Below, one piece after another: positions 28,401 to 40,400 of a stretch of DNA of 64,000 nucleotides. Origin of the DNA: Opitutus sp. GAS368 (GTDB lineage Bacteria > Verrucomicrobiota > Verrucomicrobiia > Opitutales > Opitutaceae); the NCBI RefSeq assembly GCF_900104925.1, contig NZ_LT629735.1, positions 962,291-1,026,290 on the forward strand, in the 5' to 3' direction. Under the pieces are notes generated by a model, which made no database searches, was not told the DNA's origin, and was given only the letters and a program-made list of their open reading frames with translations. Numbering within the stretch: position 1 is the stretch's first letter; every line of letters starts with the position of its first letter. The translations under genes were made by a program, and so were the position numbers.

Positions 28401-31400
28401 TTGTGAACGCACCCAGGTTGGTTACCGTGTTTGCGTTGCCCAGGTTGACCGTGTTCGCCGTGCTGCCGGTCAAGGAATTGGCATTGATGATCGTGCCGCC
28501 GTTCTGCGTCACCGCGCCGGTGACGTTGGCCGCGGTGCCGATATTGACCGTGCCGGAGGCCGCCGTCAGGTTGGCGAGCTTCAGCGTGGTCGTGCCGCCG
28601 ACATTGATCGCGGTGCCGGTGTTCGTCGAGGTGAAGGTGCCGGTGCCAAGATCCACCGCTGCGCCGCCGCCGTTGATCGCGATCGTGCTGCTGCCCGAAT
28701 TGACCGAGGCGCCGCTGCCGGTCGTCGTGTTGCCGAGGGAAATCGCCGCGTTGGTCGTGCTGACCGCACCGTTCACCGTCGTAAGCGACGGCGCCGTGGC
28801 CGTCAGGCCGGCCGTGAACAAGGACGTGTCAGTCGACAAAGTGCCGAGGGTCAGCGTCCCGGTGTTGTTGAACGCCGTGTTGCCGGTGGTGACAGAGTTG
28901 CCGCTGCCCAGCAGCGCGACGTTATACGCCCCCGCGTTCGTGGTCAGCGCGTTGACCGTGAGCGCGCCGTTGATGGTGAGCGAGCCCGCCGACTTGTTGA
29001 TTGCCAGCGTCTGCGCGCCGTTGACCGTGCTGTTGAGGGTGAAGGCACCCGCGCCCGCGACCGTGCCGGTCGCCGTGGTCAGCGCCACGGTGCCGTTCAC
29101 CTGCGAGGTGCCCGTGCCCGAGAGCGTGCCGCCGTCGATCGAGACGTTGTTCGCAATCGTGATCCCGTTCACGTCAAAGGTCGTGCCGGTCGGGATATGG
29201 ATCAGGCCGGTGCCCGCGCCCGCGGGGTTCGACACTGACAGCGTGCCCGCCGTCACCGTCGTGCCGCCCGAATAGGTGTTCGCTCCTCCCAGTATCAGGG
29301 TGCCCGCGCCCGTCTTCGTGAGCGCGCCCGTGCCGGCCGCAATGCCGTTATACGTCGTTATGAAGGTCGGATCGACCTGGATCGTGCCACCGCCGGCGTT
29401 CAACGCTATGCCGCGATTGGCGTTGAGCGTGAAGGTGGCCGTCGTCTCCAGCGTGCCAGCGTTGAACGTCAGCTGCCCCGGCGTCGCTCCACCTGGCACT
29501 GCGCCCAGGTTCAGATCCGCACTGATCGCGAGTGTGCCGCCGTTGATGCTGGTCGCACCCGTGTAGGTGTTGGTGCCCGAAAGCGTCAGCGTGCCGCTGC
29601 CCGCCTTCGTGAGGGCGAAGCCGCCGCTCACCACGCCGCCCAGCGTGCCGCTGCCCGTACCGCCCAGGGTGCTGTTGCTCCCCAGCACCACGCCATTGCT
29701 CAGCGTGCCGCCCGTTCCCGTGAAGGTCAGCGCACCGGCGCTGCCCACGCCCACCCCGTTGAGCGTGATCGCATTGGTGTTGCCCAGCGTGCCCGCGCTG
29801 AAGCCCACGTCGAGCGTCGCGCCGCTCGCCACCGTCGTGCCCGAGCTCGCTCCCAGCGCGCCCGTCGCGCCCAGGCTCAGCGTGCCGGCGTTGACCGCCG
29901 TCGCACCGCCATAGGTGTTCGCGCCCGAAAGCGTCAGCGTGCCGCTGCCGTTCTTCGTGAGCCCGCCTGCCCCGGAAGCGATGCCGGCGATGCTCACGGC
30001 ATTGGCCGCGGTGTCGATGATCCCCGTGCTCGTCAACGTGACCCCGCGCGTTGAAGGCGAGGTGATCGTGCCCGTCGCCAGCAAGGTGCCGCCGGTGAAC
30101 ACCAGCGTGTTGGTCGCACTGCCATCGCCCAGCGCCGCGCTGGCGTTCGCCGCGAGCGTGCCGCTCGCAATGGTCGTCGCGCCGCTGTAGGTGTTGTTCT
30201 CGCTGAAGGTCATCGTGCCGGCGCCCTGCTTGCTTACGCCGACCCCCGTGCCGGAAATGACATGACCGCTCGCCTGCGTGCCCGTACTGCTGTGGCTCAG
30301 CGTGACCGTCCCGCCGTTACCGGTCGTAATATCGCTGATCTGCAGCGTCGTGGCTCCCGAGAGGCTCACCGCGGAAGCCGTGGCGTTCGAGGTGATAATC
30401 GAGTCGGTCCCGAGCGAGATCGCGTTTCCGTTGCCCACCAGGCTCACCGTGCCCGTGCCACCGCTGATCGTGCCGGAAGTGTGGGTAATGCCGGAACCGG
30501 CGAGCGAGACTCCAACACCGCTCACGCCATTCGTCCCAAGGTTCAGCGCACCGCCCGCGGTGGTGATGGACACCGCACCGGCGCCGTCGCTGATCGAGCC
30601 CGTGAGCACCAGGCCGCCGGTCGTGTCATTGAGCGTAAAGCCGCCCGAGCTGGTGAATGCGCCAAGGTTGGCGACGGTGTTGTTGTCGGCCAACGTCACG
30701 GAGCCGGCCGAATTGCCGATCAACGTGGCCACGTTGATGATCGTGCCGGTGTTCTGCGTGATCGCGCCGACGTTGCCCGTGCCGAGGCGCACTGTGCCCG
30801 AGGTCCCCGTCAGGTTGGCAAGCTTCAGCGTGGTCGTGTTGCCGACATCGATCGCAGTGCCGGCGTTCGTCGAGGTGAAGGTGCCGGTGCCAAGGTCCAC
30901 CGCCACGCCGCCGCCGTTGATCGCGATCGTACTGTTGCCCGAATTGACCAAGGCGCCACTGCCGGTCGTCGTGTTGCCGAGGGAAATTGCCGCGCTGGTC
31001 GTGCTGACCGCACCGTTTACCGTCGTAAGCGACGGCGCCGTGGCCGTCAGGCCGGCCGTGAACAAGGACGTGTCAGTCGACAAAGTGCCCAGGGTCAGCG
31101 TCCCGGTATTGTTAAACGTCGTGGTGCCGGCAATCGTGTTGCTCGCGCCCGTCAGCGAGACGTTGTAGGCCGCCGTGCCCGCGCCCACCGTCAGGCCCGT
31201 CGTCGCGTTCGTATTGCCCGTGAAGCTTATGGTGTTGCCCGCCGTCGTGTCCGTGAGCGCAATCGTCGCCGCGTTCACCACCCCGCCGAAGGTCGTCCCG
31301 CCGGACTGTGTCACCGTCACCACGTTGAGCGCATTCGTCGCGCCCACCGCCCCCACCGTCGCCGCCCCCGTTGTGTTGATCGTCAGGCTCGAGCTGTTGG

Positions 31401-34400
31401 CGGTCGTCGTGTTGTCCACCGTCCCCAGGCTGACCGGCGTGGCTGCCCCCGCCCCTGCCGTCAGCGTCTTGGCATCGGTCAGCACCGCATTGCCCAGCGT
31501 GATCTGGCCGGTCGAGGCCCCGCCCACCGTCGCGGTGTCCGTCACGTTCACGCCCGTCGTGCCCAGGTTGATCACCCCGCTGCCCGCCGCGCTGATCGTG
31601 CCCGCGATGTTCTTGACGCTCGGCGCCGTCGCCACCACCCCGCCCGTGAAGGCCAGGTTGTCCGCCGCATCATCGCCCAAGGTCAGCGTGCCGGTATTTG
31701 AGAACGTCACGGCATTGGTCACCGTGCCACCCTGATTGATCGCCACGTTGTAGGGCTGTGCCGCCGTGTTCAACGTTCCCGTCGTCAGCGCCCCGTTAAA
31801 GGCAATTGTGCCCGTTGTGTTCGTCAGTGTCGTTGTCGCCGCATTCACCACCCCGCCGAAAGTCGTCCCGCCGGACTGTGTCACCGTCACCACGTTGAGC
31901 GCATTCGTCGCGCCCACCGCCCCCACCGTCGCCGCCCCCGTCGTGTTGATCGTCAGGCTCGAGCTGTTGGCGGTCGTCGTGTTGTCCACCGTCCCCAGGC
32001 TGACCGGCGTGGCTGCCCCCGCCCCTGCCGTCAGCGTCTTGGCATCGGTCAGCACCGCATTGCCCAGCGTGATCTGGCCGGTCGAGGCCCCACCCACCGT
32101 CGCGGTGTCCGTCACGTTCACGCCCGTCGTGCCCAGGTTGATCACCCCGCTGCCCGCCGCGCTGATCGTGCCCGCGATGTTCTTGACGCTCGGCGCCGTC
32201 GCCACCACCCCGCCCGTGAAGGCGATCGTGTTCGTCGACAGACTGCCCAGGGTCAGCGTCCCGGTGTTGTTAAACGTCGTGGTGCCGGCAATCGTGTTGC
32301 TCGCGCCCGTCAGCGAAACGTTTTGGGACGTGGCGGAGGTTGCGAGACCGTGTACCGTGACCGCACCACTGAGGTTGGTCGTGCTGCTGTTTACACCCGC
32401 AAGCGTCAGGGTGGAGGCACCCGCATCTGTTATGGTATTGGAAACGGTCAGCACGTCCGTGCCGGCCACCGTATCAATCGTCTGTGCAGCGCCGGAGAGC
32501 GTGACGGCCCCCGACTGGGTCGAAGTGCCCGAGCCGCGCAAAGTGGCTCCATTGTTCAGGGTGACCGGAACCGCGTTCGTTACGCCGGTAAGTTTTAAAA
32601 CCCCGGTGTTCACACTCACGCCGGAGCTGGTCAGTGAGCCCGAGAGCTCCAGCGTGCCGGCATTGACTGTCGTCGCGCCGGCGTAGGTGTTTGCTCCCGA
32701 AAGTGTCACCGTGCCGGTACCCGTCTTGGTCAAGGAGTCGGTGCCTGCTGTCTGGCCAACCGCCGCGCTGACCGTCAGCCCGGTGCCGGTGGAACTTACG
32801 TTCCCCGCACCATTCAGCGTCACCCCGCCTGTCGCAAGCGTGCCGGCGCCAGCGGTGTTGCCGATCGTGCCGGTCGTGATCGTGACTGCATTGGCCAGGG
32901 ATGCACCATTGTTGATGTTCAGCGTATTCGCGCCCACGACAATCGTGCCGCCGGTGCCCGCCGTGGCCGTTGCGCCGTCAACCGTCAGTGTCCCGGCGCC
33001 GATCGTCGTGCCGCCCGTGTAAGTGTTGGCCCCCGAGAGCGTCAGCGTGCTGCTGCCTGCATTCGTCAGGGCCAGAGCTCCCGTCAGCGTCCCGGCGAAT
33101 GTATCCGGTGCCGCGTTGTTCACCGTGAAAGTCGCCGCCGCTCCGCTGTCCGTTACCGTCCCAGCACCCGTCACGCTGCCCACCTGCTGGTTAAACCCGG
33201 CCAGGTCCAGCGTGCCCGTCACCGCCAGCGCCGTTCCGGTCGGCAGCGCGTTCGCCACCCCGTCCGCCACCGTGCCCGCGCTGATCGTGGTTGCACCCGT
33301 ATAAGTGTTCGCCCCCGAGAGCGTCAGTGTGCCCGCGCCCGTCTTCGTGAAGGCCAGGGCGCCCGTCATCGTGCCGGCAAACGCATCGGCGCCCGCGTTG
33401 TTCACGGTGAAAGTCGCTGCCGCTCCACTGTCCGTCACCGTCCCCGCGCCTGTCACGCTGCCCACCTGCTGGTTAAACCCGGCCAGGTCCAGCGTGCCCG
33501 TCACCGCCAGCGCCGTTCCGGTCGGCAGCGCGTTCGCCACCCCGTCCGCCAGCGTGCCCGCGCTGATCGTGGTCGCACCCGTATAAGTGTTCGCCCCCGA
33601 AAGCGTCAGTGTGCCCGCGCCCGTCTTCGTGAGGGCCAGGGCGCCCGTCATCGTGCCGGCAAACGCATCGGCGCCCGCGTTGTTCACGGTGAAAGTCGCC
33701 GCCGCTCCGCTGTCCGTCACCGTCCCCGCGCCCGTCACGCTGCCCACCTGCTGGCCAAACCCGGCCAGGTCCAGCGTGCCCGTCACCGCCAGCGCCGTTG
33801 CGGTCGGCAGCGCGTTCGCCACCCCGTCCGCCAGCGTGCCCGCGCTGATCGTCGTCGCACCCGTGTAGGTGTTCACACCCGAGAGCGTCCAGAGACCCGC
33901 TCCGCTCTTGGTCAGACTGGTCGCACCGGTATTGTCGCCGAGAATAGCCGCAAGGGTGTTCGCGCCGGTGTTGGTGCCCGTCAGGGTGAAGGTGCGCGTA
34001 CCGGCTCCGCTAAGAGCTATGCTGCCGGGATTCGTCAGGCTCAAGGCACCGCTGCCCGATGCGTCAATCGTGCCGCCATTGGTCGTCAGCGTGAACAGCC
34101 GGTCGGTGCTCTCTCCTGCACCCGTGTACTGCAATGTGCCGCCGTCCAACACCAGGTTCGTTGCGGCGCTGGTCGCCTGACCCAGATTGCCGGCACTGCC
34201 ACCGTTGCCGATCGTCGCCACGCTCAAGGTGCCCGCACTGATCGTCGTCGCGCCTGTATAAGTGTTCGCACCCGAGAGGGTCCAGAGACCCGCTCCGCTC
34301 TTGGTCAGACTGGTCGCACCGGTATTGTCGCCGAGAATAACCGCAAGGGTGTTTGCGCCGGTGTTGGTGCCCGTCAGGGTGAGGGTGCGCGTACCGGCTC

Positions 34401-37400
34401 CGCTAAGAGCCACGCTGCCGGCGTTCGCCAGGCTCAGCGCACCGCTGCCCGATGCGTCAATCGTGCCGCCATTGGTCGTCAGCGTGAACAACCGGTCGGT
34501 GCTCTCTCCCGCACCCGTGTACTGCAGCGTGCCGCCATTCAACACCAGGTTCGCAGCGACGTTGGCGGCGGCACCCAAGTTCCCCGCGACACCACCGTTG
34601 CCGATCGTCCCCACGCTCAAGGTACCGGCGCTGATCGTCGTCGCGCCCGTGTAGGTGTTGGTGCCCGAGAGCGTCAGCGTGCCTGCGGCCGTCTTGAGGA
34701 CGGCGGCTCCTGCGCCGGAGATCGCGGTGCCGCCAGTCTGGCTGCCGGCGCCGCTATTGTTCACCTGTAATGTGGCGCCGGCTCCACCCGTCATGTTGAT
34801 GTTGCCGATCTGGACCGTCGAACCACCGACAAAAACGGCACTGCCCGTGGCGTTCGAGGTGGTGAGCGCGCCGCTCAAGGTGGTGTTGCCGCCACCCGCG
34901 TCGATCGTGATGGTTCCGCCATTGGAATTGACGGTGCTCGCGGCGGCCTGGGTCGTCGCGCCAGCAATGATGACGTTGCCTCCGGTCGCGGTGACATTTC
35001 CGTTCAAGGCGATGCTGGCAGCGGTAATATTGACGCCGCCTACGTTGACATCGAGCGTCTTGCCGGTGGCGACCGTGGTGGTGCCGGTCCCGGCGTTCTG
35101 CAGGAAGCTCGCGGCACTGAGGTTCTGGTTGAGGCCGACGTTTGCGGCACTGTTGACCGTCACTGTCCCCAGGCGCTGCGTATTGCCTGCCACGCCGTTG
35201 AAGGCGACGTTGCCCGTGCCCGCGGTCAGTGTCAGGCTCTGCACCCCCGCGGCGGTCGCATCCACCGTGTTAAAGTTGATGTTCGCCCCGGTGCCGCCGC
35301 CGACCGTATTGATGGCTACTGTCGGCGTCCCCAGCGTTGCCGGGCTGTTCAGGTCCACCTGACCATTCTTCGTGATCAGGTTCGCCCCATTCAGGTTGAT
35401 CCCGGCCGCCCCGGTTACATTCACCGCGCCCAGCGCCGTGCCGAGACCCACATTACCGGCAAACGTGACCGCCCCAGCGGCGTTCGCCGTGAGGGTTTGC
35501 GCTCCCGCGGAGGTCGCATCCACGGTGCCGTTGAAGTTAATGTTTCCCGTGTTATCCACAAAGCTGGTGTTGCCCACCAACGTAAGGTTGCCCCAATTCT
35601 GGGTGTTGCCGCCGGTCGTGATTGTGCCGCTGACATGGGCAGGTCCCGTGACTGCGAGGCTGATGAGCGGAATCGTCGCCCCGACACCCCCGAAGAATTC
35701 CACCGCACCACCTGTGGCGTTGACGATCAGGGCAAAGTTTCCGTCGACGCCGGAGTTGAAAGTCAGGGTGTTCGCCCCCGTCGTAAAGGTGATGCCACTG
35801 GTTAGGGTGACCGCCCCGGTGAATGTGGTGGTGCCATTGAGCGAAACATTGCTGCCAAGGCTCATCGGACCGCCGATGGTGCCACTAATGCCGAGCGAAG
35901 TGGCGCCGGAGGCACTGAAGCCGCCTGATGCCGCGAAGTTGCTCAGCGAAACCGTGTTGGTGTTCGAGGTGATGTTTACCAACCCCGCCGTCGAGCCGGT
36001 AAGTGCGACGGCACCCGTTTGATTAAGGTAGCTGTCTCCGGCTCCAACGCCCTTGTTGAAGCTGACGGTGCCGGCAGCCGTATTGATGGCGTTGCCTCCA
36101 CCGATTGCGCCGACCGCACCTGTTCCGTTAAGATTGAGGGTGGTGGCGGTCACCAGGCCCGTTCCGGTCAGGGCGCCGGAGTTGTTGATGGTGACCGCGC
36201 CGCCGGTGACGGCATTGGTGCCCAGCGCGAACGCCGCGGTATTGAAAATCAGCGTGTTGGCGCCGGAATTGATGGCGCTGTTGAGCGTGAGGGCCCCGGC
36301 AGTGAAGGTACCGTTTCCGCTGAAAGCGGTCGCTGTCAGCCCCAAGGGGTTGGCGCCGTCGTTTACAAATACATCGCCTGAACCCTTGTTCAGCGTCAGC
36401 GACGGGGTGTTGATGGTGATCAGGCTGCCGCCCGACCCGACGTTGCCTGTGCCGTTCAGCGCGAGGGCCACGGCGGCGGCCAGAGTTCCCGAGCCGGTCA
36501 AATCACCACCGAGGTTGAGCGTGATCGTCGGACTGGTAATGCCACCGGTCAGGAGGAGTGATGTGCCGGTGAGGGTGACGGAAGTGCCGGTCGTGAGGTT
36601 GCCCGCGCCGATAGTCAGGCCAGCACCGGCATTATTGAGGGTGTTGTGCGAGGTAACGTTCAGGGCCGCCACGCCGGTCGCCGAGCCGCCGCTGATGGTC
36701 AGGCCGCCGTCAAGCTGGTTGGTCACCGTGACATTCGCCGCACTCGACGTCGTCGTCGCCAGGCTGAGGTTTGGGGTAGAAGAGTTGAGCGCCGTCACAC
36801 TGCCGCTGCCGTTCAGGTTGAGCTGCGTGCTGGCCCCTACCACGCCTGTACCGCTCAGGGCACCGGTATTGTTGAAGGTGGTGGTCGTCGTCGTGATATT
36901 GTTGTTAACGGTGGTGCCGGCGGCGTTCACCGTCAGCGAATCACTCGTCAAGGTGGGGAGTGAGATGGCCGACGTGCTGGTCAGATTCACTGCCCCGAGC
37001 GGGTGGGTAGAACCCACCGCGCCTGTTAGCGTGATCACGCCGATGCCGCTGCTCACCGCCAGATCCCGATGGGTGGTATCGAAGGAATCCACCGTCGAGC
37101 CGAAGCCGACCGCGCTGTTCGTCGTCGTGAGCGTTGTGGCGGAACCGAGCGTCACCGCTCCCGTGTAGGTCTGCGTGCCCGAAGTTGTCACGGTCGCGGT
37201 GTTGATCGCAGTCGTGCCGGAAACATTCAAGGTGTTCAGGCCAGTCACGGTATTATCGAATACCGCATTGCCCGTTACCCCCAGGCTGTATGCGCCCCCA
37301 GCTACCGTGTTATTAAATGTCGCCGTGCTTGCCGTGAGGTTCGTGGCGGAACCGAGCGTCACCGGCCCGTAGGCTTGAGTTGCACCGGAGGAAGCAATGG

Positions 37401-40400
37401 CGCCGTTCAACGTCGTCGTCGAAGGGGCCGTGGCCGTGATCCCGCCCGTGTAGGTCTGGGAGCCGCCGGCCTGGCCGAGCGTGAGTGTACCGCCGGTGTT
37501 GCTGAACGTCACCGCGTTGGTGATCGCGCCGGTCGCGCCCGTCAGCGAAAGGTTTTGGGCCGTGGGGGAGGTCGCGAGGCCGAGCGCCGTGACCGCACCG
37601 GTGACATTGATCGTGCTGCCAGCCACACCCGCGAGCGTCAGAGTGGAGGCACCTGCATCCGTGATGGTATTGGCAACGGTCAGCACGTCCGTGCCGGCCA
37701 CCGTATCGATCGTCTGTCCGGCACCCGCGAGCGTGACGGCCGCCGACTGGGTCGAAGAGCCCGAGCCCCGTAAAGTCGCTCCATTGTTCAACGTCACGGG
37801 TTTGGCATTCGTCACACCGGTAAGTTTAAACACGCCGGTGTTCACACTCACGCCGGAGCTGGCCAGCGTGCCCGCGCCCGACAGCTCCAAGGTGCCGCTG
37901 TTGATGGTGGTCGCGCCGGTGTAAGTGTTCGCGCCTGAGAGCGTCACTGTGCTGCTGCCCGCCTTGGTGAGGGCAAAGCCGCCGCTCACCACGTTGCCCA
38001 GCGTGCCGCTGCCCGTGCCGCCGATGGTACTGTCAGTCGCCAGCACAATGCCATTGCTCAGCGTGTCGCCCGTGCCGGTGAAGGTGAGCGCCCCCGCCCC
38101 GCCCACGCCCGTCCCGTTGAGCGTGATCGTGTTGGTGTTGCTCAGCGTGCCCGCGCTGAAGCCCACATCGAGCGCCGCGCCGTTGGCCACCGTCGTGCCC
38201 GAACTCGACCCCAGCGCGCCAAGCGAGCCGAGGCTCAGCGTGCCCGCGCTGATGGTGGTCGCACCCATGTAGGTGTTGGTGCCCGAGAGTGTCAGCGTTC
38301 CCGCGCCCGATTGCGTCAGGGCCAGGGCTCCCGCCAGCGTTCCCGCAAACGTATCGGATCCCGCGTTGTTTACCGTAAAGGTCGCCGCCGCCCCAGTGTC
38401 CTTTACCGTCCCCGCACCCGTCACGCTGCCCACCTGCTGGCCAAACCCGGCCAGATCCAGCGTGCCCGTCAACGCCACCGTCAACGCCGTCCCGGTCGGC
38501 AGCGCGTTCGCCATCCCGTTCGCAATCGTCCCCGCGTTGATGTTGGTCGCGCCCGTGTAGGTGTTTGCCGCAGAGAGGGTCAGCGTGCCGCTGCCCGCCA
38601 TCGTCAGCGCGAAATTGCCGCTCACCACGCCGCCCAACGTGCCGCTGCCCGTGCCACCGATGGTGCTGTCGCTCGCCAGCACAATGCCATTGTTCAGCGT
38701 GTCGCCCGTCCCCGTAAAGGTCAGCGCGCTCGGACCGTTCAGCGTGATCGTGCTGCCGGGGTTGCCCAACACGCCCGAGCTGAAACCCACATCGAGCGTC
38801 GCGCCGTTGGCCACCGTCGTGCCGGTGGTCGACCCCAGCGCGCCGGTCGAGCCGAGGCTCAGGGTGCCCGCGTTGATGTTGGTCGCGCCAGCGTAAGTGT
38901 TGGAGCCTGACAGCGACACCGTGCCCGCGCCCAATTTTGTGAACGCACCGGCACCGGAAACTGTGCCTGAAAACAGTGCATTATTGCCCTGGGCTTTCAC
39001 GGTCAAAATGGATGCCGGCCCACTGATGACGATATTGTTGGTAACTCCGCTTCCGCCCGTGAGGTTGGCGACAATATCGACTTCCCCGGCATTCCCGGAC
39101 TGCGTAAGAGTCCCGGTACCCAAGGCATTCACGTTGCCGAGCTGCAACCTGGGGTTGGAGGATCCGGCGGAGGTCGTCAGGGTGACACCGCCGGCAAACG
39201 TATTGTTGCCAGCCAAGGTGAGTCCCCGACCGCTGATGTCGCTGGTGACGTTCATCGCACCGGCACCCGAAATCACCCCATTGAGCGCGATATCCTGCCC
39301 GCCGCCAAATGGGATGGAGACGGTCAGCGTCCCCGAGCTCAAATTGATATTGTTCGCCAGTGTGATGGCGCTACCTCCGCCGCCTTGGAGCGTCGGGGTG
39401 TTGGTGACCGTCAACGTGCCCGTGCTCAAGCCGCTGCTGTTGGATACCACCAGAGTGCCGCCCGAGAGCGAAGTTCCGCCCGTGTAAGTGTTGGTCTGGG
39501 AAAGAGTCAACGTCCCGGCGCCTGTCTTGGTCAGGCCGCCGGAGCCGGCAAAGACGCCGGATTGCGTGGCCGCACCGGAATTGTTGATCGTGATTAATCC
39601 AGCGCCGGAACTAAGTGCTCCAAGGGACATGGTGGCTGCATTGAGCGTCAGCGCCCCACCAGTGGTGGTAATCGCCGCCGTCGAAGTCAGGTTGCCCGCA
39701 CCGCCGGTGGTAAGCGTAATTCCGCCGGCGCCGGAATTGGTTATGGCCGCATTGACCGTGATATCGGTGGTGGCGGTAGCGGTGAGAGAATTGGCCGAGC
39801 TCCAAACGACCGGGTCGACGAACTTGATGAAACCGGCACCGGTGCCTGATGCATTCGTCGTGGTCACGGTGACGTTGGACGCGCCGTTAAGGGCGGTAAC
39901 GAGCGTGCCGGTGGTCAGGAGCGAATCCTGCACCGCGCCGCTAGCGGTGAAATTGGGCGCTGCTGAGGAATCTGCCGAAGTATCGGTGCCCGACATGCCA
40001 GCGGTGGTGGCGTTACCCTGCGAGGCGGCGATGTAGAGGTTGGTAGGATCGAGCAGCAGTGTTCCAAGCAAGCCGGATGGCGCGGAAAGATTGGTGAAGC
40101 CCTGGTAATCAAGGAAGTTCTTGCCCGAGACCTCGGCAAAACCGCCCGCGTCCGTTGCCCCGGCACCGCGCGCGGAGAGGGAACCAAAGGTTCGATTGGC
40201 TCCGTCGGCCCAGACGATGATTTTGCCGCCGTTGCCGTTGACCGTGGCATCAGCATTCAGGGTGGCGGAATGGCCGACCCAAGTGGCCGTGGCGTTGCGA
40301 ACATCGGGATTACCGCCGTGAAGATCGCCGCCGACGAGGATGGTGCCGCCGCCGGCCGGACCGGAGGCATCGACGCGGGCGCCGTTGAGGAGGCCGACGT

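Noticed and set aside
33029-34659. Regularly spaced repeats as a possible CRISPR array
   Set aside because: Units are 282-393 bp, in frame, and encode PATR beta repeats; there are no short repeats with unique spacers and no cas genes.
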